Under the pieces are notes generated by a model, which searched no databases, was not told the DNA's origin, and saw only the letters and a program-made list of their open reading frames with translations. A stretch of 12,386 bases of DNA, taken from positions 1-12,386 of the forward strand of contig PALU01000060.1 of NCBI GenBank assembly GCA_002706585.1. The letters run 5' to 3'. Below, in pieces: positions 1 to 7,730 of this stretch. How positions within the stretch are numbered: the stretch's first letter is position 1; every line of letters begins with the position of its first letter. Origin of the DNA: Rickettsiales bacterium. Lineage in GTDB: Bacteria; Pseudomonadota; Alphaproteobacteria; TMED127. The position numbers and the translations under genes are program-made.

Positions 1-89
1 CTATTATCTGCAAGACTTCTTCGAATTCTAACCTAAAATTTTGCGCTATAAGGCCATTTTTGCGCTATTATTTATAGACTTCTGAGAAT
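1..89. repeat. imperfect direct repeats with TTTTGCGCTAT core
   Basis: TTTTGCGCTAT occurs at 39-49 and 58-68, 19 bp apart. In addition CTATTAT followed 4-5 bases later by AGACTTCT occurs at 1-20 and again at 65-83, so the window opens inside an earlier copy of the same unit. A 19-bp period (close to two helical turns) in AT-rich DNA would suit operator sites for a neighbouring gene outside the window, but a decayed repeat is equally possible. Confidence 0.5.
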
Positions 90-187
90 GGCAAATCTAG
101 AAATTTAGAAGTTTTCATATTTACCTTATTTTTGGTGTCGATTTTTGTTGGTCGATACCGGACAATCTGGTGCGGCCGAGAGGAAAG

Positions 188-204
188 TTTGTCATTTCTG
201 TCAT
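188..204 (+). repeat. left copy of 17-bp flanking direct repeat
   Basis: TTTGTCATTTCTGTCAT is identical to 12281-12297 and in the same orientation. It is itself built of two TGTCAT units 9 bp apart. Similarity continues with AGGCAT just downstream (directly adjacent here, after two extra bases in the right copy) and TGCGGCC upstream (171-177 here, 12247-12253 at right). The two copies bracket every gene in the window. Confidence 0.75.
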
Positions 205-447
205 AGGCATGATATCCATCTTATCTCCCCCACTTTTCTCAATTTTTACCGTGAAATAGCTTTTCTTCAGGACTCTCTAATGGGAAACGGTAACCGACGG
301 TCCAACCATTGGCGACCTATTACGATCCATGTATCAAGCGAACTGCTATAATCAGTTACCATAGGGCAACTGAATCGTCGTTCAATCGACAAATGGACCA
401 ATCCCTTTTAGGTGCGTTCCATGAACAACAATCTGGGCCATAGAAAA

Positions 448-1956
448 TCAATCCGTCAAATCGTTGGGTAACAGCCCAGCCGGTATGTTCTGGAAACTCA
501 CCGGGCGCAGGAACCGACGAATTGACATGGTTCCAACAGAGGTGGCTCCGAAATTTGTGGACGCCGGATAGGGCCCGCCATGCACCATTGCGTCAGCAAC
601 TTCAACACCTGTTGGGAAACCGTTTGCCAAAATACGCCCTGCTTTGCGTGTGAGGATAGTGACCAAACGCTGGGCGAGCGGGGTGTCACCCTCATCCATA
701 TGCAGCGTGCACGTCAACTGACCTTCCAGCTTCCGGGCAATCGCAATCATTTCTTCTGCGTTCTGTGCACGGACAATAATGCCGAGTGGTCCAAACACTT
801 CTTCGCTCAGAGCATGGTTGTCCAACCACTGAGCCCCGGATGTTGAAAACAGATTAGGCGAAGCATCACGTTTAGTTTGTTCCGTTCTAACCAGAGTATC
901 AACCCCCTCGACCCCGGCAATACGAGCCTGACCGAGGGCATAGGCGTCAGCGATACCCTGAGTCAGCATTGTCTGAGGCGCAACTTCGTCCAGCGCCTTG
1001 GATACTACGCTTGTAAACTTGTCTGCATCTCGGCCACCCAAAACGACCGCAATTCCAGGGTTGGTACAAAACTGTCCGACCCCCATGGTTAGCGAGTGCG
1101 ACCAACCCGTTGCGATTTCTTCGGCGCGGGCTTCTAATGCTACGGGCAACAAGAACATCGGATTGACCGATCCAAGCTCTCCGAAAAATGGTATTGGGTT
1201 AGGTCTTTTGACACAGAGATCAAAGAGTGCACGCCCACCGGCAAGCGATCCTGTAAAGCCAACAGCAGAGATCAGTGGGTGCTGGACCAACGCTGAGCCA
1301 ACAGCGCGGTCGCCTCCTTGAATCATCGAGAAGACACCTTGATGAATACCGCAGGCCTCGATCGCAGCCAAAATAGCCTGTGCGACAATGTCGCCTGTCC
1401 CTGGGTGGGCTGAGTGACCTTTCACAACGACGGTGCATCCTGCTGCCAGAGCTGCAGCCGTGTCGCCTCCGGCTGTCGAAAACGCTAGAGGAAAATTCGA
1501 AGCACCGAAGACAGCAACCGGACCAACAGGCATCTGCATAAGACGAAGATCAGGACGGGGTAACGGCTGACGTGCGGGGAGGGGTTCGTCATGCCGTTTG
1601 TCTAAAAAATCACCTTTGCGGATGTGATTTGCAAACAGTCGCAATTGGCCGGTCGTGCGACCACGCTCACCTTCCAATCTTGCTTCTGGCAAGCCAGTTT
1701 CCTGTGATCCGATTTTAGTTATTGCCGCGCCGCGCGCTTCAATTTCATCCGCAATTTTGTCCAAAAATGCGGCGCGCGTGTCTATCGATAAAGCGCTATA
1801 GGACCAAAAGGCATCTTCCGCCTGGGTACAGGCTTCATCCACATGTGCCACAGAACCAACTGCGAACTCATGCGCAGGAGCGTGAGCTGGATCAGACTGG
1901 AATACACGTTCCCCATCGACCCATTCACCAGCGATCAAGTGTTTACCGATAATCAT
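448..1956 (-). CDS. NADP-type aldehyde dehydrogenase, probable 2,5-dioxovalerate (alpha-ketoglutarate semialdehyde) dehydrogenase
   Basis: This 502-residue protein has the full length of the aldehyde dehydrogenase superfamily. Visible landmarks are the SNFP motif with Asn154, cofactor-site Lys179 in VVVKGHSAHPGT, FTGS at 234-237, general base Glu260 in GELGSVNP, and nucleophile Cys297 in GQFCTNPG. The SAHPGTG and FFGELGSVNP signatures are typical of the alpha-ketoglutarate semialdehyde dehydrogenase group of sugar-acid pathways, which oxidises the semialdehyde to alpha-ketoglutarate in the cytosol. It is the last gene of the binding protein-sulfatase-dehydrogenase unit, 26 bp after the sulfatase stop, with only a weak GGGA ribosome site before its ATG. 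The DapA-family and enolase-family genes in the window supply plausible upstream steps, which is the main reason for this substrate. Another semialdehyde remains possible. Confidence 0.85.
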   Translation of the reverse strand: MIIGKHLIAGEWVDGERVFQSDPAHAPAHEFAVGSVAHVDEACTQAEDAFWSYSALSIDTRAAFLDKIADEIEARGAAITKIGSQETGLPEARLEGERGRTTGQLRLFANHIRKGDFLDKRHDEPLPARQPLPRPDLRLMQMPVGPVAVFGASNFPLAFSTAGGDTAAALAAGCTVVVKGHSAHPGTGDIVAQAILAAIEACGIHQGVFSMIQGGDRAVGSALVQHPLISAVGFTGSLAGGRALFDLCVKRPNPIPFFGELGSVNPMFLLPVALEARAEEIATGWSHSLTMGVGQFCTNPGIAVVLGGRDADKFTSVVSKALDEVAPQTMLTQGIADAYALGQARIAGVEGVDTLVRTEQTKRDASPNLFSTSGAQWLDNHALSEEVFGPLGIIVRAQNAEEMIAIARKLEGQLTCTLHMDEGDTPLAQRLVTILTRKAGRILANGFPTGVEVADAMVHGGPYPASTNFGATSVGTMSIRRFLRPVSFQNIPAGLLPNDLTD

Positions 1957-1982
1957 TTCTTTTTTCCCATTAATTTAGATGC

Positions 1983-3521
1983 TTAAGTCATCCCAACTGG
2001 TTCGGCGAAGTCCTCTAACGCAGTTTTTCTTCGGTCAGAGAGAATAGCCATCAAACGAATTTGGATATCCTTGGCAGTTGGATCGCCCCAAATGTTTCTC
2101 ATTTCGTTTGGATCGTCACCCAAATCGTAGAGCTCTCCAGCTTCTGAGAACTCATCAAACGTCAGTTTGTACCGCCCGTCGTGAACGCAGGTCAGACGCA
2201 ATGGTACGCCGCAGCGCGATTCACCGACGCGCCATTCGCACAAAACGGGGTTGGAGCGCTTCTGAACCTCTCCTCCTAGGATTGACAGGATAGAGTCCCC
2301 ATCCCATGAGGCCTCTGGCTTGCTTTTAGCGATGTGAGCAAATGTTGGCGCCATATCCAAAGTGGACACAATTGCACTTTCAGATCGTCCAGCTGGAATG
2401 CCTGGACCTGCCGCGATCAGGCCTACGTTGATTAAACTTTCATAGAGCATCGGCCCCTTCAAATAGAGCCCATGATCACCGAGGAAATCACCATGATCAG
2501 ATGTGAAGAAGATATAGGTATTTTCCAGTTCGCCTTCTTCCTCCAATGTCGCAAGGATACGGCCAAGGTTGTGATCGATAAGGGAAATCATGCCGTAGTA
2601 GTTTGCGGTCATGTCACGCAATTGTTCTTCACTCTGATCCAACACCCGAGTGCCAGATTTCCGGAACCGCTTGAGTACCGGATCGTCCAGTTTGGGCTCC
2701 CCTTCCAATGCCGCTTTGTGCCACCAAGGGCGCTGTTCTAGGTCAAGCTCGCGATGTTGGGGTAGGTCAATCTTTTCAGGATCATGCAGCGACGCCCAAG
2801 GCTCGGGACAATCAAAAGGGTGATGCGGATCTCCAAAAGACGTCCAGAGCATGAACGGTTTGTCTTTGTTGCGCGCTTTGATGAAATCTATAGAGCGATC
2901 CCCAATCCACGATGTCGGATGCCACGCAACCGGTAGGGCCGAGTTCCAAGTCTGGTGAGCGCCTGTTATTGGCCGCGTTTCAGAGCGCCAAAGATCATAG
3001 CCGTTCGTTCGCCCAACACCATCGAAGAACCACTTTTCAAAGTGCTGTCCGTTTGGCGGGTACAATGGATCACGCTTTGGAAACCATTTCCCGAATAGCG
3101 CCAATTCAACATGTTCAAATCCCATATAGGGACCAGTCCAGTCTGGTGGGTAATCTGCGGAAGAAGTAGCACATTCTGCTCGGCCGGTGGGAGAAAATGT
3201 TGCTTTGGTTGAAAAATGGGCTTTTCCAACAAGTGCAGTTTGATATCCAGCACGTGACAAATGACCTGCAAACCCTTTGTGTGCAAGGTCGGGATCTAGG
3301 TCGATTCCGTTGTCAGCTGCGCCACTTGTGAACGGAAGAAGGCCCGTAAGTATAGCAGCTCTGGCCGGCTGGCAAACAGGTGAAGGAGTAATGCAGTTTC
3401 TAAAATCTGTTCCACGCTCCGCCAGCGCATCAAGATGCGGTGTTTGAACTTTTCGTCCTCGAAATCCGTAACAATCCCGTCGCTGCTGGTCCGTAGTGAT
3501 GAATAGAATATTAGGGCGCAT
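1983..3521 (-). CDS. Cys-type (formylglycine-dependent) sulfatase, long form
   Basis: This 512-residue arylsulfatase-type enzyme of the alkaline phosphatase superfamily hydrolyses sulfate esters. The modification site is Cys50-Gln-Pro-Ala-Arg54 inside PSPVCQPARAAILTG, where Cys50 would be oxidised to formylglycine. Probable metal and catalytic residues are Asp11-Gln12, Lys100 and His102 in GKAH, His233/His234 in DPHHPF, Asp342-His343 in TSDHGD, and Lys355. The protein starts directly with the core strand (MRPNILFITTDQQ) and has no signal peptide, so it is expected to act in the cytosol. The C-terminus has the usual ELYDLGDDPNE sulfatase signature. It lies 56 bp beyond the binding-protein stop, behind a stem-loop, and I see no Shine-Dalgarno before its ATG. 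Phosphonate monoester hydrolases share the Cys motif, so a phospho-ester substrate is a less likely alternative. Confidence 0.92.
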   Translation of the reverse strand: MRPNILFITTDQQRRDCYGFRGRKVQTPHLDALAERGTDFRNCITPSPVCQPARAAILTGLLPFTSGAADNGIDLDPDLAHKGFAGHLSRAGYQTALVGKAHFSTKATFSPTGRAECATSSADYPPDWTGPYMGFEHVELALFGKWFPKRDPLYPPNGQHFEKWFFDGVGRTNGYDLWRSETRPITGAHQTWNSALPVAWHPTSWIGDRSIDFIKARNKDKPFMLWTSFGDPHHPFDCPEPWASLHDPEKIDLPQHRELDLEQRPWWHKAALEGEPKLDDPVLKRFRKSGTRVLDQSEEQLRDMTANYYGMISLIDHNLGRILATLEEEGELENTYIFFTSDHGDFLGDHGLYLKGPMLYESLINVGLIAAGPGIPAGRSESAIVSTLDMAPTFAHIAKSKPEASWDGDSILSILGGEVQKRSNPVLCEWRVGESRCGVPLRLTCVHDGRYKLTFDEFSEAGELYDLGDDPNEMRNIWGDPTAKDIQIRLMAILSDRRKTALEDFAEPVGMT

Positions 3522-3536
3522 GAAAAAATAACTGGG

Positions 3537-3563
3537 AAAAGAGGTGGGCGTTTGCCCGCCTCT
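3537..3563 (-). terminator. stem-loop terminator or attenuator between binding-protein gene and sulfatase
   Basis: On the minus strand AGAGGCGGGC pairs with GCCCACCTCT around the 4-base loop AAAC; ten positions, one mismatched (A opposite C). A short TTTT then CCC follows. This has the shape of a rho-independent terminator with a short T-tract, so it probably terminates only part of the transcripts from the binding-protein gene. It could also protect the upstream message from 3' decay, as intercistronic hairpins behind binding-protein genes often do. Confidence 0.65.
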
Positions 3564-3577
3564 CTAAAGTTCGAACA

Positions 3578-4669
3578 CTAGCGACCTAGTGCCACCATTT
3601 CTTCCACTACTGCGAGCATTTCAGGTGTTATCGAGCGGTAATTCTGAAAAGCCGAGATAGTCGAGGCCGTTGAATTAACGTGCGGGGCGTCACCAAATTG
3701 AGCCAACCATTTAGCCTGAAACTCGCCATCAGCCCAAGTTGACTGGTACGCTGTCCGCAAAACTTCCAACAATTCATCCGGGGTTCCCGGAGGAGCCACC
3801 ATTGCCGGGGAAGTCGAATGCACGTTGGTGCGCAACCACTTGTAAGTATCCCATTTGATCCCCGAGGGTTCCGCACCATGGATCTGGATATGAAGATCCC
3901 GTAAGCTTGGTAGGTCAGAGTAGAACGGCGCCTCAGCTGGTACTATGATTTCCTTATTTTCATCAAAAAACGGATGATAAAACAGCATCATCGTTTCACC
4001 TTCATTAGTTGTATCGGTAAAAAACCTTGAGTACCCACCCGTCGCAGTATGACCGGCTTGGAGCTCACCGGAAAGGATCCCGGGAGAAATTTTCTTCATT
4101 GACTTGAAACCTGGAATATAGCGGAAATCAGCACCAATGATCGTCAGTGCTAAGTTACCAATCAGGTCGTTAGTGTTACTTGAGGAACGCCCACCGAGAC
4201 GGAGCCCTTTAACATTTATGATATCTGCTGGTCGAGACATTCCTGTGCCAGCATCGGCACGCACGATAGTGCCGCGTTCATTTGCAGCTGACCCAATGGC
4301 CCCAAATTCTTCAGGCACGAATCTAATACCTTCGCCTCCTGCCAAAACGGCCATTGGATCCCAGTTCCCATAGTAAAACATCAAGCCATCTGGATCGGCC
4401 TTTTCGTATGTATAATTGAGCGCAACGGCACCACCTGCGCCCTCCTTATTCCGGACGATTATGTTGGGGTTCCCTGGAATATGCTCCGCTAGGCCGGCCA
4501 TAAAGGTCCGAGCACTTACGTCACCGCCACTTCCTGCCGACACGCCGACAATTACAGTAATAGTCTTCCCTGCATAAAAATTCTCTGCAGTTGAATTTGT
4601 AGGTATCAGCAAAGCAGCCGCTGAAAACGCAATTATTGAACAATGCATTAATCGATACAAGAAATTCAT
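3578..4669 (-). CDS. TctC-family periplasmic solute-binding protein of a tripartite tricarboxylate transporter
   Basis: From the chosen start the product has 363 residues. It begins with a Sec signal peptide: Arg6, a hydrophobic core at about 9-23, and a likely cut after TNSTA at about residue 28. The mature part opens with FYAGKTITVIVG and continues with the family pattern GGDVSARTF, IPGNPNIIVRN, GAGG and ADPDG. Such Bug-type proteins capture organic acids in the periplasm and deliver them to a TctA/TctB permease. The frame stays open upstream to 4768, but the start at 4669 is preceded by GGGAGG at good spacing and gives the signal peptide at the true N-terminus. It is first gene of a unit with a sulfatase and the aldehyde dehydrogenase, and divergent from the LysR gene, which probably controls it. 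The ligand is likely a carboxylate, perhaps sulfated. Confidence 0.88.
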   Translation of the reverse strand: MNFLYRLMHCSIIAFSAAALLIPTNSTAENFYAGKTITVIVGVSAGSGGDVSARTFMAGLAEHIPGNPNIIVRNKEGAGGAVALNYTYEKADPDGLMFYYGNWDPMAVLAGGEGIRFVPEEFGAIGSAANERGTIVRADAGTGMSRPADIINVKGLRLGGRSSSNTNDLIGNLALTIIGADFRYIPGFKSMKKISPGILSGELQAGHTATGGYSRFFTDTTNEGETMMLFYHPFFDENKEIIVPAEAPFYSDLPSLRDLHIQIHGAEPSGIKWDTYKWLRTNVHSTSPAMVAPPGTPDELLEVLRTAYQSTWADGEFQAKWLAQFGDAPHVNSTASTISAFQNYRSITPEMLAVVEEMVALGR

Positions 4670-4706
4670 AGTATCCTCCCGGTAGAATTTTTTTTTAGTG
4701 TAGCCG

Positions 4707-4735
4707 TTGGATAAACAATTAAGCCATGATATACT
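4707..4735 (+). promoter_or_regulatory. sigma-70 type promoter of the LysR gene
   Basis: TTGGAT (4707-4712) and TATACT (4730-4735) are separated by exactly 17 bp, matching 4 of 6 and 5 of 6 consensus bases. Transcription would begin near 4742. That leaves only about 6 bases before the ATG at 4748 but about 27 before the ATG at 4769, which supports the downstream start for the regulator. Confidence 0.6.
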
Positions 4736-4749
4736 GTGAGCTAGTGTAT
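4729..4749. promoter_or_regulatory. inverted repeat, candidate LysR operator
   Basis: ATATACT (4729-4735) and AGTGTAT (4743-4749) form an inverted repeat with 6 of 7 pairs around a 7-bp centre. It has the interrupted-dyad, AT-ended form of LysR-type sites and overlaps the -10 element and start region of the regulator's own promoter, so binding should repress lysR while it may activate the divergent binding-protein gene. A TATGACC motif at 4747-4753 adjoins it and recurs in the other divergent intergenic region. Confidence 0.5.
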
Positions 4750-4768
4750 GACCGATAGGACATGGCAA

Positions 4769-5653
4769 ATGAACTTCGATCAGCTGAGAACATTCCTTTC
4801 AGTCGCCGACGAGATGTCGATCAGCGGAGCGGCAGATCGTTTGGGTACTACACAGCCTGTTATAAGCCGGTCCATAAAAAGGCTCGAGACTGAATTGCAC
4901 GCAACTTTGTTTGATAGACTGCCGCGCGGCGTTGCACTCACAGTGTTTGGAAAAGCACTTTACAGCGAAGCACAGAATATTTTAGCGTCGCAAAGGCGTA
5001 CCGTTGAAACGTTCGAAACATTGCGGGGTGTCGGACGCACCTATGTACGAATTGGAGCAGGTGCGACCTGGTTCGAAGAACGTTTGCCAGAAGTCCTTTC
5101 CAGTTTCATCATCAAAAAACCCGGAGTGCGCATAGATGCTTCGTTTATTCCCCGATTTGAAATCATCGAAGCTCTGCTTATGGGGCACATCGACATCGGG
5201 CTCGCCCAGTTCAGAGTGGAGAAACTTCCTTCCGATGACATCGAATACGAAGAACTCTTTACTGACCGACTAGTTATTATCGGCCGCAAGGGACACCCTC
5301 TGTGTGGCAAGTTAGAATCTGCCGAAGCAATCAGCAAACTGATTTGGGCAACGACACCGAGTGCAACCAGTGAAGAAAGGCTTCGAGGACTGTGCAAACG
5401 CTTTGGTTTTGATAATCCTAACATTCACATCAAATGCCATTCTATATCAAGTGTTCTAGAGATTGTGCGAAACACAGACTTTGTGACATTGGCGCCGGAA
5501 TTCATGGCCAAAGCGAATGGAAAAGAGGGATTTGAAATTTTGACAGATGGTCTTCACATCACACTTTCAAAAGGAATCCTGACACCCCGTCAGGGCTCTC
5601 TTTCCTTAGGCGCGCGATTATTTAGAACACACCTAAGGCAAGCATTCGGATAA
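4769..5653 (+). CDS. LysR-family transcriptional regulator
   Basis: The product has 294 residues, the usual LysR length. The N-terminal winged helix-turn-helix is clear: MNFDQLRTFLSVADEMS, then AADRLGTTQPVISRSIKRLE at about 21-40, then LFDRLPRGVALTVFG. The effector domain starts near residue 85 with YVRIGAGATWFEERLPEVL and contains GHIDIGLAQF and LVIIGRKGHPL. An in-frame ATG at 4748 would add seven residues, but the start at 4769 has AGGA eight bases upstream, matches where the family normally starts, and fits the promoter position. It is divergent from the TctC gene and probably senses a substrate or intermediate of the cluster, controlling one or both minus-strand units. Its TAA stop directly abuts the permease stop, leaving no space between these convergent genes. 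Confidence 0.93.
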   Translation: MNFDQLRTFLSVADEMSISGAADRLGTTQPVISRSIKRLETELHATLFDRLPRGVALTVFGKALYSEAQNILASQRRTVETFETLRGVGRTYVRIGAGATWFEERLPEVLSSFIIKKPGVRIDASFIPRFEIIEALLMGHIDIGLAQFRVEKLPSDDIEYEELFTDRLVIIGRKGHPLCGKLESAEAISKLIWATTPSATSEERLRGLCKRFGFDNPNIHIKCHSISSVLEIVRNTDFVTLAPEFMAKANGKEGFEILTDGLHITLSKGILTPRQGSLSLGARLFRTHLRQAFG

Positions 5654-7669
5654 TCAGAAGAATAGCCACAGCGGCGCATTCACCCCAAATACATCTTTGG
5701 CCAATCCACCAAGAAGTGATGGCTGCCAAAAAATCGTAAGGACTCTTTCGTAGAAGCCAACAAGAACAATCCAGCCTGCAGCAGCATAGGCAAAAGAAAA
5801 TGTCCATGAAAATTTTGCCCAGAACCTGCAAAACAACAGAATGAAAATCGGAATCGCAAGCTTTTGGCCAATTACCAACGCACCAGCGACTACCGCGCTA
5901 ACGGCCAAAAGAAAGAATATCATCCCAACCAACACTTCGCGCTGGGCACCCATGAGCCTGTGGGTGACTCCAATCACGCGCATTCGCACCAATCCTTGGA
6001 CTAGGGCGCAAATAACAAGCACTGCGCCCAAAATACAAGCTGAAAGTGGAAATAACCGAACGCTGTAACTCCAGTCGAGTGCCAGAAACGCGCAAACGAC
6101 AAAGACTACCAGTAGAAAAATCCCAATCCCACTTGAAACAATCGGGATCTCATCCAACGAACTTTGAACTTCATCGGGCTTTAGACCTGCCACAGTGGAT
6201 CGGTTTTTTCTCATGGAAGCCACGATTGTCACCGCAATGATTGCGAGGATTACCAGAACAATTGGACGAGTAAGCCAGCCAAAACCCAAGTGGATATTCA
6301 TAGTGATCAGAAACGAATTTTCCATGATAGCGCCCAAGATGAACGCAAGAATAATTGGTGGCCGAGGCCATCCTCCGCGTTTCATTAAATACCCAATTAT
6401 TCCGGCAATGATTAGCGTTACCCAGTCGCCATATGTAGAAGTGTCCATCCAGGCGCCCATCAAAACGAAAAGGATTACACCCGGCACAATAAAATGCCCG
6501 GGCACAAACGCTAGATAAGCCACGCGGTTGGAGACTATCATCATTGCCGCAGCGCCAATCAGGTTCGCAATAATTATCATCCAAACCATGCTAAATGACA
6601 AAGCTAACTCAGTCGTCAGCATTGAGGGCCCCGGCCGTAACCCGTGGATGAGCATTCCGCCAAGGAGGATTGCATATCCAGTGGTACCGGGTATTCCGAA
6701 AACAATCGTGGGAATCAATCCACCACCTCTCATCGCGTTGTTAGCAGTTTCGGGCGCAATGACTCCACGGATATCACCCTCTCCGAACTTGGGGTCTTTC
6801 TTGGTGGACTGGACAGCGTGACCATAGGCAATCCAATCTGTGACGGAGCCGCCGAGCCCTGGAACAATCCCAACATAAGTACCAATTACGGCACTGCGGA
6901 TAACGAGCCACCAGTTCTTGATTGCATCCCGTACACCCTGCCACATCAGTGCTCGTCCACCGGTATCTTTTATCATGCCGTCGCGGGCGATCGAGATGTT
7001 TCGGACAGCCAAATCAACCATTTCAGGTAAAGCAAACAGCCCTAATACTATCGGTAAGAGTGGCGCGCCATCCAACAGGTAGTCGCTGCCAAAAAAGTAC
7101 CGAGGCACTGCTTCGTTTTGAGAATATCCTATTGTTGCAATCAGGACACCAAGCGCCCCAGTTGAGAGCCCCTTGAAGACGGATCTCCCACTTAAAGCCC
7201 CTACCATGCTGATCCCAAGTAGACCAAGCATGAAAAGCTCGGCGTTTGTGAACGAACGGAGCAGAGGCTTCAGCAATGGAAGCGAAGCAGCGAGGATAAG
7301 TGCACCAAAAAGCCCGCCAAAAGCCGAACAAGCGAAGGCTGCGCCAAGCGCCCTTTGCGCCTCACCTTTTTTTGCGAGGGGATATCCGTCTAGTATAGTC
7401 GCCTGGCTAGCTGCTGTTCCTGGAATTCCTAGCATCACGGATGTGACAGTGTCACCAGTCATTGTAACAGCGTACATGCCCAACAGCAGTGCAAATGCGG
7501 CGGTACTATCCATGCCGAAAGTAAACGGCAAGAGCAGAACAATACCAATGCCACCACCGAGCCCGGGGATAATGCCAATTGTGATGCCGCACAAAATACC
7601 GATCAAAAGCGCAATGAATGCATCAGGTTCAAAAACCATGAAGAGGCCTTGAAAGAAAATTTCTAGCAT
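5654..7669 (-). CDS. fused TctA-TctB membrane permease of a tripartite tricarboxylate transporter
   Basis: The product has 671 residues from the start at 7669, which is preceded by GGGAGG; the frame stays open to 7786 but has no such site. Residues 1 to about 487 are a TctA permease with many membrane segments and the family signatures GIIPGLGGG (32-40), LGIPGTAASQATILDGYPLA (80-99), GIVPGLGGS (267-275) and FGIPGTTGYA (324-333). After a charged linker (about 487-508) a region with about four hydrophobic segments follows (about 510-650), which has the size and layout of a TctB subunit, normally a separate protein of about 150 residues. No other tctB is present in the window. With the TctC protein this would be a complete secondary transporter for an organic acid. 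It follows the second sulfatase by 61 bp in the same unit. Confidence 0.9.
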   Translation of the reverse strand: MLEIFFQGLFMVFEPDAFIALLIGILCGITIGIIPGLGGGIGIVLLLPFTFGMDSTAAFALLLGMYAVTMTGDTVTSVMLGIPGTAASQATILDGYPLAKKGEAQRALGAAFACSAFGGLFGALILAASLPLLKPLLRSFTNAELFMLGLLGISMVGALSGRSVFKGLSTGALGVLIATIGYSQNEAVPRYFFGSDYLLDGAPLLPIVLGLFALPEMVDLAVRNISIARDGMIKDTGGRALMWQGVRDAIKNWWLVIRSAVIGTYVGIVPGLGGSVTDWIAYGHAVQSTKKDPKFGEGDIRGVIAPETANNAMRGGGLIPTIVFGIPGTTGYAILLGGMLIHGLRPGPSMLTTELALSFSMVWMIIIANLIGAAAMMIVSNRVAYLAFVPGHFIVPGVILFVLMGAWMDTSTYGDWVTLIIAGIIGYLMKRGGWPRPPIILAFILGAIMENSFLITMNIHLGFGWLTRPIVLVILAIIAVTIVASMRKNRSTVAGLKPDEVQSSLDEIPIVSSGIGIFLLVVFVVCAFLALDWSYSVRLFPLSACILGAVLVICALVQGLVRMRVIGVTHRLMGAQREVLVGMIFFLLAVSAVVAGALVIGQKLAIPIFILLFCRFWAKFSWTFSFAYAAAGWIVLVGFYERVLTIFWQPSLLGGLAKDVFGVNAPLWLFF

Positions 7670-7730
7670 TTGTTCCTCCCTTTCCTGCCCGGAACATGTA
7701 GTCGAACCAGGAAGGCTAATTGTATTTTGG

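Larger units (their letters stand above)
1..447. other. AT-rich gene-free left edge with short repeats
   Basis: I see no convincing gene in this stretch. The first 140 bases are very AT-rich and carry short direct repeats (listed separately) and an inverted repeat ACTTCT/AGAAGT at 78-83 and 107-112. The only longer open frame (145-351) needs a TTG start, lacks a Shine-Dalgarno sequence and resembles no family I recognise. The stretch lies downstream of the aldehyde dehydrogenase, which reads toward it. I see no strong stem-loop plus T-run terminator for that gene; only a weak GTCG/CGAC pairing occurs near 378-391. A 17-bp sequence at 188-204 recurs at the other end of the window. Confidence 0.6.

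Noticed and set aside
145..351. Open frame of 68 codons with Cys and His residues (KVCHFCHRHD) suggesting a small zinc protein
   Set aside because: It needs a TTG start, has no Shine-Dalgarno, shows no family resemblance, and its CHFCH part is just the 17-bp repeat read in frame.
4670..4768. Upstream extension of the TctC-family gene by 33 codons
   Set aside because: It would bury the signal peptide, overlap the promoter region of the divergent regulator, and lacks a ribosome site; GGGAGG stands before the start at 4669.
7682..7713. TTCCTG/CAGGAA inverted repeat between second sulfatase and permease
   Set aside because: Arms are six bases with a 20-base spacer and no T-run; not convincing as terminator or operator.
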